This document shows, piece by piece, positions 8,298-17,168 of a DNA stretch of 38,875 nucleotides. Both the position numbers and the translations under genes were made by a program. How positions within the stretch are numbered: the first letter of the stretch is position 1; each line of letters opens with the position of its first letter. The notes beneath the pieces are model-generated. The model was given only the letters and a program-made list of their open reading frames with translations. It was not told the DNA's origin and did no database searches. Origin of the DNA: Bacteroidales bacterium (GTDB taxonomy: Bacteria; Bacteroidota; Bacteroidia; Bacteroidales; UBA932); the NCBI GenBank assembly GCA_017561265.1, contig JAFZDJ010000005.1:1-38875 (forward strand), in the 5' to 3' direction.

Positions 8298-10094
8298 ATG
8301 AAGAAATTAATATCATATCTCATCCCGGCAGTACCGGTAGCGGTCATCCTGATTTCGATGATCTTTTCCCATTCGTGTGCTAATACGACAACTCCACCGA
8401 GCGGAGGCGCTAAAGATACCATTCCTCCTGTTATTACGGAGATATATCCTGCATTAGGCCAGGTCAATGTTCCGGTGAACAAGACAAAGCTCGTCCTTGA
8501 ATTCAACGAGTACGTCACTGTGAAGGATGGAAAAAGCATCTTCCTCTCCCCTCCTTTGGAAAAGGCTCCTAAGTACAAGCTGAAGGGCAAGGGTGTCGTG
8601 ATCACATTTGAAAATGACCTTGACTCGAACAGGACTTACACACTTGATGTGACCAATGCAATTGCAGATAATAACGAGGGCAACATGTTCCCCGGATTCA
8701 CACTCGTGTTCTCTACAGGATCTGAGATCGATTCAATGATGGTGACAGGTATCGTACAGGACTGCAACAATCTTGAGCCTCTCAAGGGAGCTACAGTCAT
8801 GCTTTATAAGGATCAAGCTGACTCTGCAATATTCCTTCAGCGTCCTGATGCTGCCGTAAAGACAGACAAATGGGGATTCTTCTGCCTCAGGAACATACAG
8901 GACACTGTATATAGAATGTATGCAATCATTGATGAGAACAATAACAACAAATATGACCCTGATGCTGAGAAGATTGCATTTATAGACACTGTGATCAGAC
9001 CTGTCGTGGTCGTTAATGACAGCCTTCCCGAACTTCAGAAATACGACATGGAGGATACGCTCAGCTGCCTTGCCAGAAATACCGAGTACGAGCTGAACAT
9101 ATTCAAGGAAAAGCCTAGCATGCAGATGATCGTCAACCGTGAACGTGTAGGAGACCGAACATCTTATGTCACTTTCATGGCTCCTTACGCACAGGTAGAC
9201 TCCCTCTGGATCAAAGGAGTGAAGCCGGAGAATATCATCACACAGTTCAATGTGATTCAGGACAGTCTTGAAATCTGGGTAAATGATCCAAAACCTCAGC
9301 CAGATACATTCTACGTGAGCGTCAGATACATGAAGACCGATACTCTTGGCATGCTGAACAGCGCAGTAGACGAATTCAAGCTCATCAACCCTAACAGAAA
9401 GACATTCGGAAAGAGTTCGAAGAAGGATATCAAGCATGAAGACACTACGGCTGTAGTCAAGATTGAGGCTGCGCCGGAAACTGTCGAGCAGTACGGCTTT
9501 GTAATGGAGTTCAAATATCCGATTGTGGAATCGGCATTCGACTCTCTTAAATTCATAAGCATCAATCCAAAACAGGAAGAGAGCGCTGCAGGTTATACCG
9601 TAAGCCAGGATACTGTCAACCTAAGGAAATATATTGTACGTCCGAAGGATAAGATGCAGGTAGGATATGAATATAAGCTTAAGTTGCCTCATCGCAAGTT
9701 CCGTGATATAAACGGATTCTACAATGACAGTACAGAGGTCAAGGTGTCATTGCCTAAGGATGATAAGTTGAGTACGATGAATCTCGTGCTTACCAATGTA
9801 AACAACAAATACATCGTTGACCTTCTTAACGAGAAGAGGAGCAGCGTACTCAGATCTTATGTCATTGAAAACGACCAGACCCTTGTATTCCCATATCTGA
9901 AGAAGGGCAAATATTCAATCAGAATTACAGAAGACCTTAATAAGAACGGAATAGTGGATACCGGTAATCTTCTTGAGCACAGACAGCCGGAAAAGGTCAG
10001 GTTCTATAAACTTGAAGACGGAACATTCCTGATTGATGTGCCGGAAATGATGGAAATAGATCAGAACATCGATCTTCAGGAAATGTTCAGATAA
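8298..10094 (+). CDS. Big_5 Ig-like domain lipoprotein of unknown function
   Basis: 598 residues from the ATG at 8298; an in-frame TTG at 8292 is possible but the ATG gives a standard signal peptide (M-K-K, then a hydrophobic core). The likely lipidated residue is C27 (S-H-S-C-A-N); the lipobox is loose, as often in Bacteroidota. The following P-P-S-G-G-A-K-D-T-I-P-P stretch is a hallmark of this Bacteroidota family. A Big_5 Ig-like domain spans about 41-140. Two Asp/Asn-rich loops resembling calcium-binding loops occur at 212-220 (DENNNNKYD) and 546-554 (DLNKNGIVD). The location is probably periplasmic or surface-anchored on the outer membrane. The function is not known. It is the fifth gene of the ligA operon and is followed after 6 nt by an outer-membrane protein gene, suggesting an envelope pair. 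Confidence 0.82.
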   Translation: MKKLISYLIPAVPVAVILISMIFSHSCANTTTPPSGGAKDTIPPVITEIYPALGQVNVPVNKTKLVLEFNEYVTVKDGKSIFLSPPLEKAPKYKLKGKGVVITFENDLDSNRTYTLDVTNAIADNNEGNMFPGFTLVFSTGSEIDSMMVTGIVQDCNNLEPLKGATVMLYKDQADSAIFLQRPDAAVKTDKWGFFCLRNIQDTVYRMYAIIDENNNNKYDPDAEKIAFIDTVIRPVVVVNDSLPELQKYDMEDTLSCLARNTEYELNIFKEKPSMQMIVNRERVGDRTSYVTFMAPYAQVDSLWIKGVKPENIITQFNVIQDSLEIWVNDPKPQPDTFYVSVRYMKTDTLGMLNSAVDEFKLINPNRKTFGKSSKKDIKHEDTTAVVKIEAAPETVEQYGFVMEFKYPIVESAFDSLKFISINPKQEESAAGYTVSQDTVNLRKYIVRPKDKMQVGYEYKLKLPHRKFRDINGFYNDSTEVKVSLPKDDKLSTMNLVLTNVNNKYIVDLLNEKRSSVLRSYVIENDQTLVFPYLKKGKYSIRITEDLNKNGIVDTGNLLEHRQPEKVRFYKLEDGTFLIDVPEMMEIDQNIDLQEMFR

Positions 10095-10100
10095 TTGATT

Positions 10101-10955
10101 ATGAAGAAGTTATTTACCATATTATTGATGCTCGTCTTTGCATCCGGTCTCCATGCACAGAAACTGGAAAAGGCCGAGTTAAAGACTTTTCAAGCCGATA
10201 CTCTCACAAACGAATATCTTGACACACTGAATGTCAGGAAAGCCCTTGTAGTAAACGATTATTCACTCATCGGTGTGCAATATGGAGTCGGCTTGAGCAG
10301 GGTCATGTGGAATCCTCCACAGGAACAGTCAATGCTTTTTGTACCGGTCAATTTCGGCGTAACCTATACCAGATACGGACAGATGTTCGCCATGCCATAT
10401 TTTGCATTCAAGGCCGGTCTGTTCTATGCCAAGGAGGGCTACCAGTTCGAATATAACGAAGAATACGACTGGACATACAAGGTTGAAGGGGCAGAAAAAG
10501 CCATTCTTGAAGTTGTGGAACTTCCGCTTCTCTTCCAGTTCCATTATGATTCATGGAATTTCAAGATCATCGCTGAGGTAGGATGCTACGGTGGCTACAG
10601 ACTTGGAATCCAAAGATTTCCAGGCAAGACCGGCAATGTGCGTCCGGAACTGGAATATTCATTTACAGAAACCGACCGCAGACTTGATTATGGTCTTAAA
10701 GGAGGTGTAGGACTTGCATTGGTATTCGACCCGCTCGAGTTCCATATCACTGCTTCCTATAAACATTCGCTTTCATCCCTTTATACTCCAGACCATTACA
10801 GTCAATATTATTACAGATTTGCATATCCGTCCAATATCATTGTTTCAGCAGGAGTACATTATCAGCTGAGCAAGAGGACAGGAAAGACAAAGGCATCACT
10901 CAAAAAAGAAGCTAAAGCAAAGGTATATGAAAACTCTGGAAGTAAAAGCAGGTAA
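10101..10955 (+). CDS. Putative outer-membrane beta-barrel protein
   Basis: 284 residues from the ATG at 10101; the TTG at 10095 is an alternative. A clear signal peptide ends at H-A-Q (about residue 20). The rest is made of alternating amphipathic strands rich in Tyr, Phe and Gly (for example F-G-V-T-Y-T-R-Y and L-K-G-G-V-G-L-A-L), as in porin-family barrels of Bacteroidota. A Lys-rich tail of about 25 residues follows the last strand, so the protein does not end in the usual terminal aromatic residue. No catalytic motif is seen and the specific role is unknown. The last 29 nt overlap the start of ispG in another frame. Confidence 0.72.
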   Translation: MKKLFTILLMLVFASGLHAQKLEKAELKTFQADTLTNEYLDTLNVRKALVVNDYSLIGVQYGVGLSRVMWNPPQEQSMLFVPVNFGVTYTRYGQMFAMPYFAFKAGLFYAKEGYQFEYNEEYDWTYKVEGAEKAILEVVELPLLFQFHYDSWNFKIIAEVGCYGGYRLGIQRFPGKTGNVRPELEYSFTETDRRLDYGLKGGVGLALVFDPLEFHITASYKHSLSSLYTPDHYSQYYYRFAYPSNIIVSAGVHYQLSKRTGKTKASLKKEAKAKVYENSGSKSR

Positions 10956-12222
10956 TGTCATCATAGGCGGTGACAACCCTATTGTCGTTCAGACAATGTG
11001 CAACACTCATACATCGGATGTCGAGGCATCGACAGCTCAGTGCATAAGACTTGCGGAAGCAGGAGCGCAGCTGATCAGACTTACCGTCCCATCACTGGAG
11101 CAGATCGAGTCCCTTAAAAAGATCAAGGAAAATCTTCGCGCCGCCGGTATCTCTACTCCTCTCGTTGCCGACGTTCATTTCTCATCTGAAATTGCCATTG
11201 CAGCCGCTTCTGTAGTTGAAAAGGTCAGGATCAACCCTGGCAATTTCCACAAAGACCATGAGAAGGCACGCGAACAGTTTGCAAGACTTGTTGAAGTCTG
11301 CAAGGAAAATGGTACAGCCATAAGAATAGGACTGAACCATGGTTCTCTCGGTGACAGGATCACCAATTTATATGGCAACACTCCACTTGCAATGAAAGAA
11401 GCCGTCATGGAATGGCTGGAAATGTGTAAGGAAAACGATTTTTATAACGTTGTGGTGTCTCTGAAAGCGAGTAACACTTTTGTTATGGTAGAAGCTTATC
11501 GCCTGTTAGCCAAGGAGATGCAGGATTCAGGAGTCGTATTTCCACTTCACCTTGGAGTTACAGAAGCAGGTAACGGAGACAGCGGAAGGATCAAATCTGC
11601 AGTAGGTATTTCAGCTCTTCTTTCAGAGGGAATCGGCAATACGATCAGGGTATCGCTCACGGAAGATCCGGCAAAAGAAATTCCTGTTGCACAGTATCTC
11701 GCTGACAGATATGATCACAGGATACATTCCAGCATGGTTTCACTCACGCTGGAGGGAAAGAAAGCTATCGCTTCATATAATGCACCGTCCAGAGAGAGAC
11801 TTCTCCTTGATTTCGCATGTGACTTCGGCAAAAGACTTCTTGATAAAGAGCTGGATGAAGTCCAGATTACAGATTGCGAAGAGGGGGAATATCTGGCTGA
11901 TGAGCTGATGCAGGCAGCACGCAGACGTTTCTACAGGCCAGAATATATCGCATGCCCCGGCTGTGGAAGAACTATGTACAATCTTGAAGGAACTTTTGAA
12001 GAAGTAAAACGCAGAACTTCTCATCTCAACGGAATGGTTATTGCCGTAATGGGCTGCATAGTGAACGGTCCGGGTGAAATGGCTGATGCCGACTGGGGGT
12101 ATGTAGGAGAAGGAAACGGCAAGGTATCCATATATAAAGGAAAATCGCCTGTGCTCAGACATGTACCTGAAACAGAGGCGATTGACAAGCTGCTTGAACT
12201 TATAGAAAAAGCTGAGGATTAA
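10927..12222 (+). CDS. ispG: 4-hydroxy-3-methylbut-2-enyl-diphosphate synthase IspG (GcpE), short form
   Basis: A 431-residue enzyme of the MEP isoprenoid pathway converting MEcPP to HMBPP. The TIM barrel begins with the family's V-K-A-G-N-V-I-I-G-G-D-N-P-I-V-V-Q-T-M, which fixes the start at 10927 despite a 29-nt overlap with the previous gene. The [4Fe-4S] ligands are C343 and C346 (CPGCGR), C377 (M-G-C-I-V-N-G-P-G-E) and E384. Many Bacteroidota IspG proteins carry a large extra A* domain and exceed 580 residues. Here only about 75 residues lie between the barrel and CPGCGR. They include a piece (ERLLLDFACDFGKRLLD) that looks like the end of A*, suggesting an internally reduced insertion. 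It is last in the operon; its stop is at the centre of the terminator palindrome. Confidence 0.95.
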   Translation: MKTLEVKAGNVIIGGDNPIVVQTMCNTHTSDVEASTAQCIRLAEAGAQLIRLTVPSLEQIESLKKIKENLRAAGISTPLVADVHFSSEIAIAAASVVEKVRINPGNFHKDHEKAREQFARLVEVCKENGTAIRIGLNHGSLGDRITNLYGNTPLAMKEAVMEWLEMCKENDFYNVVVSLKASNTFVMVEAYRLLAKEMQDSGVVFPLHLGVTEAGNGDSGRIKSAVGISALLSEGIGNTIRVSLTEDPAKEIPVAQYLADRYDHRIHSSMVSLTLEGKKAIASYNAPSRERLLLDFACDFGKRLLDKELDEVQITDCEEGEYLADELMQAARRRFYRPEYIACPGCGRTMYNLEGTFEEVKRRTSHLNGMVIAVMGCIVNGPGEMADADWGYVGEGNGKVSIYKGKSPVLRHVPETEAIDKLLELIEKAED

Positions 12223-12234
12223 TCCTCAGCTTTT
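12207..12234. terminator. Perfect 28-bp palindromic bidirectional terminator inside two coding ends
   Basis: Bases 12207-12220 are the exact reverse complement of 12221-12234: an A-run, a GC-containing stem and a T-run on each strand, so an intrinsic terminator is formed both ways. The convergent stops of ispG (12220-12222) and the CNNM gene (12221-12219) overlap at its centre TTAA. Both proteins therefore end in the same four codons (K-A-E-D-stop). Confidence 0.85.
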
Positions 12235-13271
12235 ATTATGATATCCTTCTGTGCTCTTTCCCACTGATCTTTAGCATACTCCTGCATATCTACCACTTCA
12301 TCCTTCTCGTCAACAATCTCCTGACCGAGCATAGTCTCAATCACGTCTTCCATCGTTACGATACCACGAAGTGAACCATATTCATCGAGAATAGCCGAAA
12401 TATGCTCTTTCTTTTCAAGAAGTTTCTCCCATATGTCAGCCACAGAATCATCTTCTCGGAAATTCATGATAGGACGTATGATATCGTTCAGAGGCGCATC
12501 AAACTTGTCTTCAGCCATTTTCTCAAGAACTTCCTGACGTAGAACATATCCTACTACATACTCATCATTCTCTTCATCATATACAAGTATGCGAGAATGC
12601 GTGTTGTCACTGTCATAGAACTCCTTGATAGTCATGCTTCCGGGAACCATCTCGACCACGACGCTTGGTGTCATGATCTCATGTGCTGTCACCTCATCCA
12701 GCTTAAGAAGATTCTGAATCATCTTCTTCTCATCCTTCTCGATCACTTCCTCCTCGGTTGCCACACTTACCATTGCAGAAATGTCCTCACGACTCACACT
12801 CACCTGGTTTGAACGAGATGAAATCACTCTCTGCAGACGCTCAAGAACCCATACCAGAGGGAATGAAATGAAGATCATAGCATTGATTATCACTGATGCT
12901 GGAAGCGCAAGTGAACGCCAATAACTGGTTCCGATTGTTTTCGGTATTATCTCAGATAAGATAAGGATTGCAAAGGTGAATATAGTAGAAAACACTCCGA
13001 CAAGTGCATCACCATATACTTCATATACCAAAGAACCGACAATAGATGCTCCGACAGTATTGGCGATCGTATTCAAGCAGAGAATCGCAGAGATAGGACG
13101 ATCCGAATTCTGCTTAAGGCTTTTCAATCGCTGTGCACCTTTGATTCCCTGTTCCTCCAAGCCAGTAATATAAGATAAAGGGGTTGACAACAAAGTCGCC
13201 TCAAGCATGGAGCATAATGCTGACAATGCAATTGAGACGAACATGATGATATATATTAACTGTTCTTCCAT
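12219..13271 (-). CDS. CNNM/CorC-type membrane protein with CBS pair (hemolysin-family)
   Basis: A 350-residue protein. A DUF21/CNNM transmembrane domain (about 1-150) has hydrophobic segments near 5-25, 60-80, 85-110 and 125-145. A CBS pair follows (about 195-320; the first begins I-M-T-P-S-V-V, the second contains D-E-Y-G-S-L-R-G-I-V-T). The C-terminal CorC_HlyC transporter-associated domain found in longer homologues is absent; the protein ends about 30 residues after the CBS pair. Characterised relatives mediate or regulate Mg2+/Co2+ efflux, while the old name hemolysin is misleading. It is last in the rsfS-ftsH-cdsA-psd cluster, 4 nt after psd, and converges on ispG with overlapping stops. 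Confidence 0.9.
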   Translation of the reverse strand: MEEQLIYIIMFVSIALSALCSMLEATLLSTPLSYITGLEEQGIKGAQRLKSLKQNSDRPISAILCLNTIANTVGASIVGSLVYEVYGDALVGVFSTIFTFAILILSEIIPKTIGTSYWRSLALPASVIINAMIFISFPLVWVLERLQRVISSRSNQVSVSREDISAMVSVATEEEVIEKDEKKMIQNLLKLDEVTAHEIMTPSVVVEMVPGSMTIKEFYDSDNTHSRILVYDEENDEYVVGYVLRQEVLEKMAEDKFDAPLNDIIRPIMNFREDDSVADIWEKLLEKKEHISAILDEYGSLRGIVTMEDVIETMLGQEIVDEKDEVVDMQEYAKDQWERAQKDIIIKAED

Positions 13272-13275
13272 AACT

Positions 13276-13929
13276 CTATTTATGCAGCTCGGCGATTACT
13301 GACTCACATGCTTTTACATAGTCTCCAAGCTGAACCTTTATTTCCGTTCCCAATGGGAAATACATGTCGATTCTCGATCCGAACTTGATCACTCCACACT
13401 GGTCTCCCTTCTTTTCCTGATTACCCGGCGTAGCGTATGTCACAATCCTACGGGCAAATGTACCAGCCAGCTGCTTGAAGAACACATCGCCATATTTGCT
13501 TCTTATGGCAACAGAAGAATGCTCATTCAGTTCAGAGGCCTTCGGAAGAAAAGCAAGCATATATTTTCCCGGATGGTATTTATAATATGTCACCTCTCCG
13601 TCAACAGGCCAATAATTTACATGTACATTGAAAAAGTCCATATAAACTGACACCTGGATGCACTCACCGTTTATATACTCCTTCTCGTAGGTCTTTTCTA
13701 TTACCACTACCCTTCCATCAGCAACTGATGTCACGACATTGTCTCCTTGTACTGTATTCCTTTTAGGAACACGGAAGAAGAAAAGTGAAAATCCCATCAT
13801 TGTGAGCGGGAAGATGCTGAGGATATATGCAATTGCCGGTATAGGAATAAAGCGCATCATGACATATGTCAATGGTGCGCATATAAGCCATACAATGAAT
13901 ATTGTTCCGTAACAGTCTTTCTGTATCAT
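13276..13929 (-). CDS. psd: Phosphatidylserine decarboxylase-family protein
   Basis: 217 residues from the ATG at 13929. The frame extends upstream to 13968, but the family begins at M-I-Q-K-D, so the later start is preferred. Two membrane segments occur near 10-50. The pyruvoyl-forming cleavage site is the G184-S185 pair in F-G-S-R-I-D-M-Y, as in the short PSD proteins of Bacteroidota, rather than the LGST of the E. coli enzyme. Self-cleavage would yield a small alpha subunit of about 33 residues. The product makes phosphatidylethanolamine at the inner membrane and works downstream of CdsA, encoded just before it (51 nt apart). An archaetidylserine-type substrate cannot be ruled out but is unlikely here. 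Confidence 0.92.
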   Translation of the reverse strand: MIQKDCYGTIFIVWLICAPLTYVMMRFIPIPAIAYILSIFPLTMMGFSLFFFRVPKRNTVQGDNVVTSVADGRVVVIEKTYEKEYINGECIQVSVYMDFFNVHVNYWPVDGEVTYYKYHPGKYMLAFLPKASELNEHSSVAIRSKYGDVFFKQLAGTFARRIVTYATPGNQEKKGDQCGVIKFGSRIDMYFPLGTEIKVQLGDYVKACESVIAELHK

Positions 13930-13980
13930 AATCCCTGCAAAAGTACGCAAAAAAAGACAATAAGCCAAAAATACCTGCCG

Positions 13981-14811
13981 TTATAATACATTCATGACTA
14001 CCAGATAGATAATTCCGATAGGAATCGCGATAAGGGCACTGTCAAAGCGGTCGAGAAGCCCTCCGTGACCTGGGATGATGGTACCGGAATCCTTGACCTC
14101 ATAATGACGCTTCCACTGCGATTCGATCAGATCTCCATATACACCGGTGACACATAGAAGGACTGACATACAGATGCAATGGATCAGGTCGAAACAGAAG
14201 ATACCGGCATAATGAAGTCCGACAGCAGTTGCAACAGCAGCGGCAAGTCCACCCCAGAAACCGATCCATGACTTTTTAGGAGAGATGGCCGGGAAAAGTT
14301 TCTTTCCATATTTCTGACCGAGCGTTATGCCGAACATATATGCACCGACATCTGTAGCCCATATGATCGCAAAGAAACAGAGAAGAAGCACTCCGTTGAA
14401 CTCGCCCTCAGGAGTGAATACGGCGAAGTTCAGCACAGACCATGGCACTGCAATATAAAGCAATGCAGCATAGAGATTGGAGAATTTGTCGAAACGGCTC
14501 TTATCCTTGACGTACAAGGAATTGATCATCAGAATGAAGACTGGCACGAAAGCAAGGATCACGAGCCTTCCAGGAAAATCAAAACCTTTGTACAGATAGA
14601 TCAGAGTAAAAAGTGTGGCTCCCGCAAGAATCGACAGAATCTGCGAGAACCAGTAGTTTTTTCCGCATGTCATCTTAAGGAACTCACGCATCATGATGAC
14701 AAGTGAGAGAAGCATGACAATGCCGAATATGTATTTGTTGGTAAGGAAGGCGGCGAGCATGATCGCCACGAATCCGATACCTGAAATAGTTCTTTTTATA
14801 AAATTAGTCAT
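13981..14811 (-). CDS. cdsA: Phosphatidate cytidylyltransferase CdsA
   Basis: A 276-residue polytopic enzyme making CDP-diacylglycerol from phosphatidate and CTP, the branch point for all phospholipids. About eight hydrophobic segments are seen. The C-terminal family signature V-K-D-S-G-T-I-I-P-G-H-G-G-L-L-D-R-F-D-S (about 241-260) is complete, including the conserved D-S, G-H-G-G and D-R-x-D elements. The length is normal. The start is 3 nt after the ftsH stop, indicating cotranscription. Together with psd it provides the PE branch in the same operon. Confidence 0.96.
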   Translation of the reverse strand: MTNFIKRTISGIGFVAIMLAAFLTNKYIFGIVMLLSLVIMMREFLKMTCGKNYWFSQILSILAGATLFTLIYLYKGFDFPGRLVILAFVPVFILMINSLYVKDKSRFDKFSNLYAALLYIAVPWSVLNFAVFTPEGEFNGVLLLCFFAIIWATDVGAYMFGITLGQKYGKKLFPAISPKKSWIGFWGGLAAAVATAVGLHYAGIFCFDLIHCICMSVLLCVTGVYGDLIESQWKRHYEVKDSGTIIPGHGGLLDRFDSALIAIPIGIIYLVVMNVL

Positions 14812-14814
14812 AGA

Positions 14815-16770
14815 TTATGCTGTCTCTTCAGGATCCTTCGGGATCTCCTCGCCAGGCTTCGCGCCTGCTCTTGGTCCGAAGATTCTCTTGAGATCATCTG
14901 CAAAGATAACTTCTTTCTCCAATAAAAGCTCGGCCAACTGGGTAAAACCGTCAAAATTATCACGAAGAATCTTTTCCGTACGGTCATGGATCATATCTAT
15001 CAGATCCTTTACCTCCTTGTCAATGAGTTCAGCAGTCTTCTCGCTATACGGCTTTGTCAAGTCGTAACCGCGGGATCCGGACGAATCATAGAATGAAAGA
15101 TTACCGACCTTGTCGCTCATACCATAATAGGTCACCATGGCATAAGCCATCTTCGTCAACCTCTCAAGATCACTCAAGGCACCTGTGCAAGGCTGTCCTG
15201 TATGGATTTCATCCGCAACTCTACCTCCGATGAGAGAACACATCTCATCAATCATGTGCTCCTTCGTCGAAACATGTCTTTCCTCAGGAAGATACCACGC
15301 AGCACCGAGAGACTGTCCTCTAGGCACGATAGTGACCTTGAAAAGAGGATTGGCATTTGGAAGAAGCCAGCTGACAGTAGCATGACCGGCCTCATGATAA
15401 GCTGTAGACTTCTTCTCTTCAGGAGTCATCATCATCGACCTTCTTTCGAGACCTCCGACAATCCTGTCAACCGCATCGAGGAAATCCTGCTTGTCAATGA
15501 ATTCCTTGTTCTTTCTGGCTGCAGTAAGTGCCGCTTCATTACAAACATTGGCTATATCCGCACCTGAAAAACCAGGAGTATGCTTTGCTACGAAATCCAC
15601 ATCGAAATCAGCTGCAAGCTTGAGATTTCTGAGATGTACCTCGAAAATTTCCTTTCTTTCCTTGAGATCCGGCAGATCCACATGAATCTGTCTGTCAAAA
15701 CGACCGGCACGCATAAGTGCCTTATCAAGAATATCTGCACGGTTTGTTGCAGCAAGGATGATTACTCCGGAATTAGAACCGAAACCATCCATTTCCGTAA
15801 GAAGCTGATTCAGAGTATTTTCACGCTCATCATTTGAAGAAAATCCTGCATTCTTGCTTCGTGCTCGACCGACAGCATCGATCTCATCGATGAATACGAT
15901 GCAAGGAGACTTTTCCTTAGCCTGACGGAAGAGATCACGAACACGTGATGCACCTACACCTACAAACATTTCTACGAAATCCGAACCTGAAATCGAGAAG
16001 AATGGCACATTTGCCTCTCCGGCAACTGCTTTGGCGAGAAGGGTCTTACCTGTACCTGGAGGGCCTACGAGAAGGGCACCTTTAGGAATCTTACCTCCCA
16101 ATGCAGTATATTTCTGAGGATTCTTCAGGAAATCCACAATTTCCATCACTTCATCCTTTGCACCGTATAGTCCGGCTACATCCTTGAATGTCACCTTGAT
16201 ACTATCTTTCTCTGCAAGCTTTCCTGTAGATTTGCCGACATTGAATATACCACCTGGACCACCTGAGCCTCCGCCCATGTTCCTGTTCATTCCGCGGAAC
16301 ATGAACACCCACATCAGAATAAGGAAGATAGGGAAGATCAGCCATTCGAGCATTCCCCAAAGGCTTTCATGATTCTCAATGACAACCTTTACCTGCTCGT
16401 CTGCAGGCATCTGCTCATTGAGTTCTCCGAACATTTCCTCAGCATTGAAGCTGCCTGATACAAGAAATATGAAATGAGGAGATTTCTTTGGCACATTTCC
16501 TCCGAACTTGTCAGCATACTTCTCGATCTTATCAGGCTTCATAGTAATGCGACCTTCATACTCGTTTCGTATGAAAACGACTTCCTTTATGTCGCCGTCA
16601 AGCCACTGCTGACACACCTCTGCCCATTCCTCTTTCTGCGGATTGGCTGTTCCTCCCTGATTGAAGAACATGTATCCTATACCGATCAGAAGAATTATGT
16701 AAAGCCATGATATGCCGAAAGACACCCTTACAGGTTTCTTCCGTTTAGGTGAATTATTGTTTTCTGCCAT
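14815..16770 (-). CDS. ftsH: ATP-dependent zinc metalloprotease FtsH
   Basis: A 651-residue membrane-anchored AAA+ protease degrading misfolded membrane proteins and short-lived regulators. Two transmembrane helices (about 19-36 and 141-158) flank a periplasmic domain. A Gly-rich linker (165-175) is followed by the AAA module with Walker A GPPGTGKT (236-243), Walker B IVFIDEID (291-298) and the second region of homology near 340-360 (R-A-G-R-F-D-R). The M41 protease motif HEAGH is at 459-463. The length and all key residues are normal. It lies 14 nt after rsfS and 3 nt before cdsA, an arrangement conserved in Bacteroidota. Confidence 0.98.
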   Translation of the reverse strand: MAENNNSPKRKKPVRVSFGISWLYIILLIGIGYMFFNQGGTANPQKEEWAEVCQQWLDGDIKEVVFIRNEYEGRITMKPDKIEKYADKFGGNVPKKSPHFIFLVSGSFNAEEMFGELNEQMPADEQVKVVIENHESLWGMLEWLIFPIFLILMWVFMFRGMNRNMGGGSGGPGGIFNVGKSTGKLAEKDSIKVTFKDVAGLYGAKDEVMEIVDFLKNPQKYTALGGKIPKGALLVGPPGTGKTLLAKAVAGEANVPFFSISGSDFVEMFVGVGASRVRDLFRQAKEKSPCIVFIDEIDAVGRARSKNAGFSSNDERENTLNQLLTEMDGFGSNSGVIILAATNRADILDKALMRAGRFDRQIHVDLPDLKERKEIFEVHLRNLKLAADFDVDFVAKHTPGFSGADIANVCNEAALTAARKNKEFIDKQDFLDAVDRIVGGLERRSMMMTPEEKKSTAYHEAGHATVSWLLPNANPLFKVTIVPRGQSLGAAWYLPEERHVSTKEHMIDEMCSLIGGRVADEIHTGQPCTGALSDLERLTKMAYAMVTYYGMSDKVGNLSFYDSSGSRGYDLTKPYSEKTAELIDKEVKDLIDMIHDRTEKILRDNFDGFTQLAELLLEKEVIFADDLKRIFGPRAGAKPGEEIPKDPEETA

Positions 16771-16784
16771 AGTTACTATTTAAG

Positions 16785-17132
16785 TTAGTCCTCGTAGACA
16801 GTCTTTTCAGCATCAGCCCAAAGCTCCTCAAGCCTGTAGAATGCTCTGTACGGAGTCTGGAAGACATGTACTACGATATCGCCATAATCAAGAATCACCC
16901 AGAAGGCATTCTCCTTTCCCTGAGAGCATGCAACCTTTCTTCTGCACTTCTCTATCATTCTGTCTTCTACATTATCAGCAATGGCAACGACAGCTGGTGT
17001 CGAGTCTGCATTACATACTATGAAATGATCTGAAATTGCTGTTCCGATTGATCTGAGGTCTAGCGATACAACATCCTGTCCTTTCTTTTCGAGCATCGCA
17101 TCTGCAATGACCTTGAGTTCCTTGTTTTCCAT
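16785..17132 (-). CDS. rsfS: Ribosomal silencing factor RsfS
   Basis: 115 residues from the ATG at 17132. An upstream in-frame start at 17171 is rejected because the -7 promoter element (17176-17169) and the expected transcription start leave no room, and because the family begins near M-E-N-K-E-L. Family motifs present are S-L-D-L-R-S (SxxDx), S-D-H-F-I-V-C-N-A, and W-V-I-L-D-Y-G-D-I-V-V-H-V-F at the core, followed by Y-R-L-E-E-L-W. RsfS binds ribosomal protein uL14 and blocks subunit joining when nutrients are scarce. It is the first gene of the ftsH-cdsA-psd operon and divergent from birA. Confidence 0.95.
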   Translation of the reverse strand: MENKELKVIADAMLEKKGQDVVSLDLRSIGTAISDHFIVCNADSTPAVVAIADNVEDRMIEKCRRKVACSQGKENAFWVILDYGDIVVHVFQTPYRAFYRLEELWADAEKTVYED

Positions 17133-17147
17133 GTATTTAATTATTGT

Positions 17148-17155
17148 TATTTTTG
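17148..17155 (+). promoter_or_regulatory. birA: Putative -7 element of the birA promoter
   Basis: TATTTTTG on the plus strand, about 37 nt before the birA ATG. No good -33 TTG is found at 19-20 nt (the nearest gives a 23-nt spacer inside rsfS), so this is a weaker call. Confidence 0.4.
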
Positions 17156-17168
17156 TAAAAATTTCGTG

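Noticed and set aside
8733..9437. 234-codon minus-strand frame inside the Big_5 lipoprotein gene
   Set aside because: It is antisense, lacks family features and has no promoter; a shadow.
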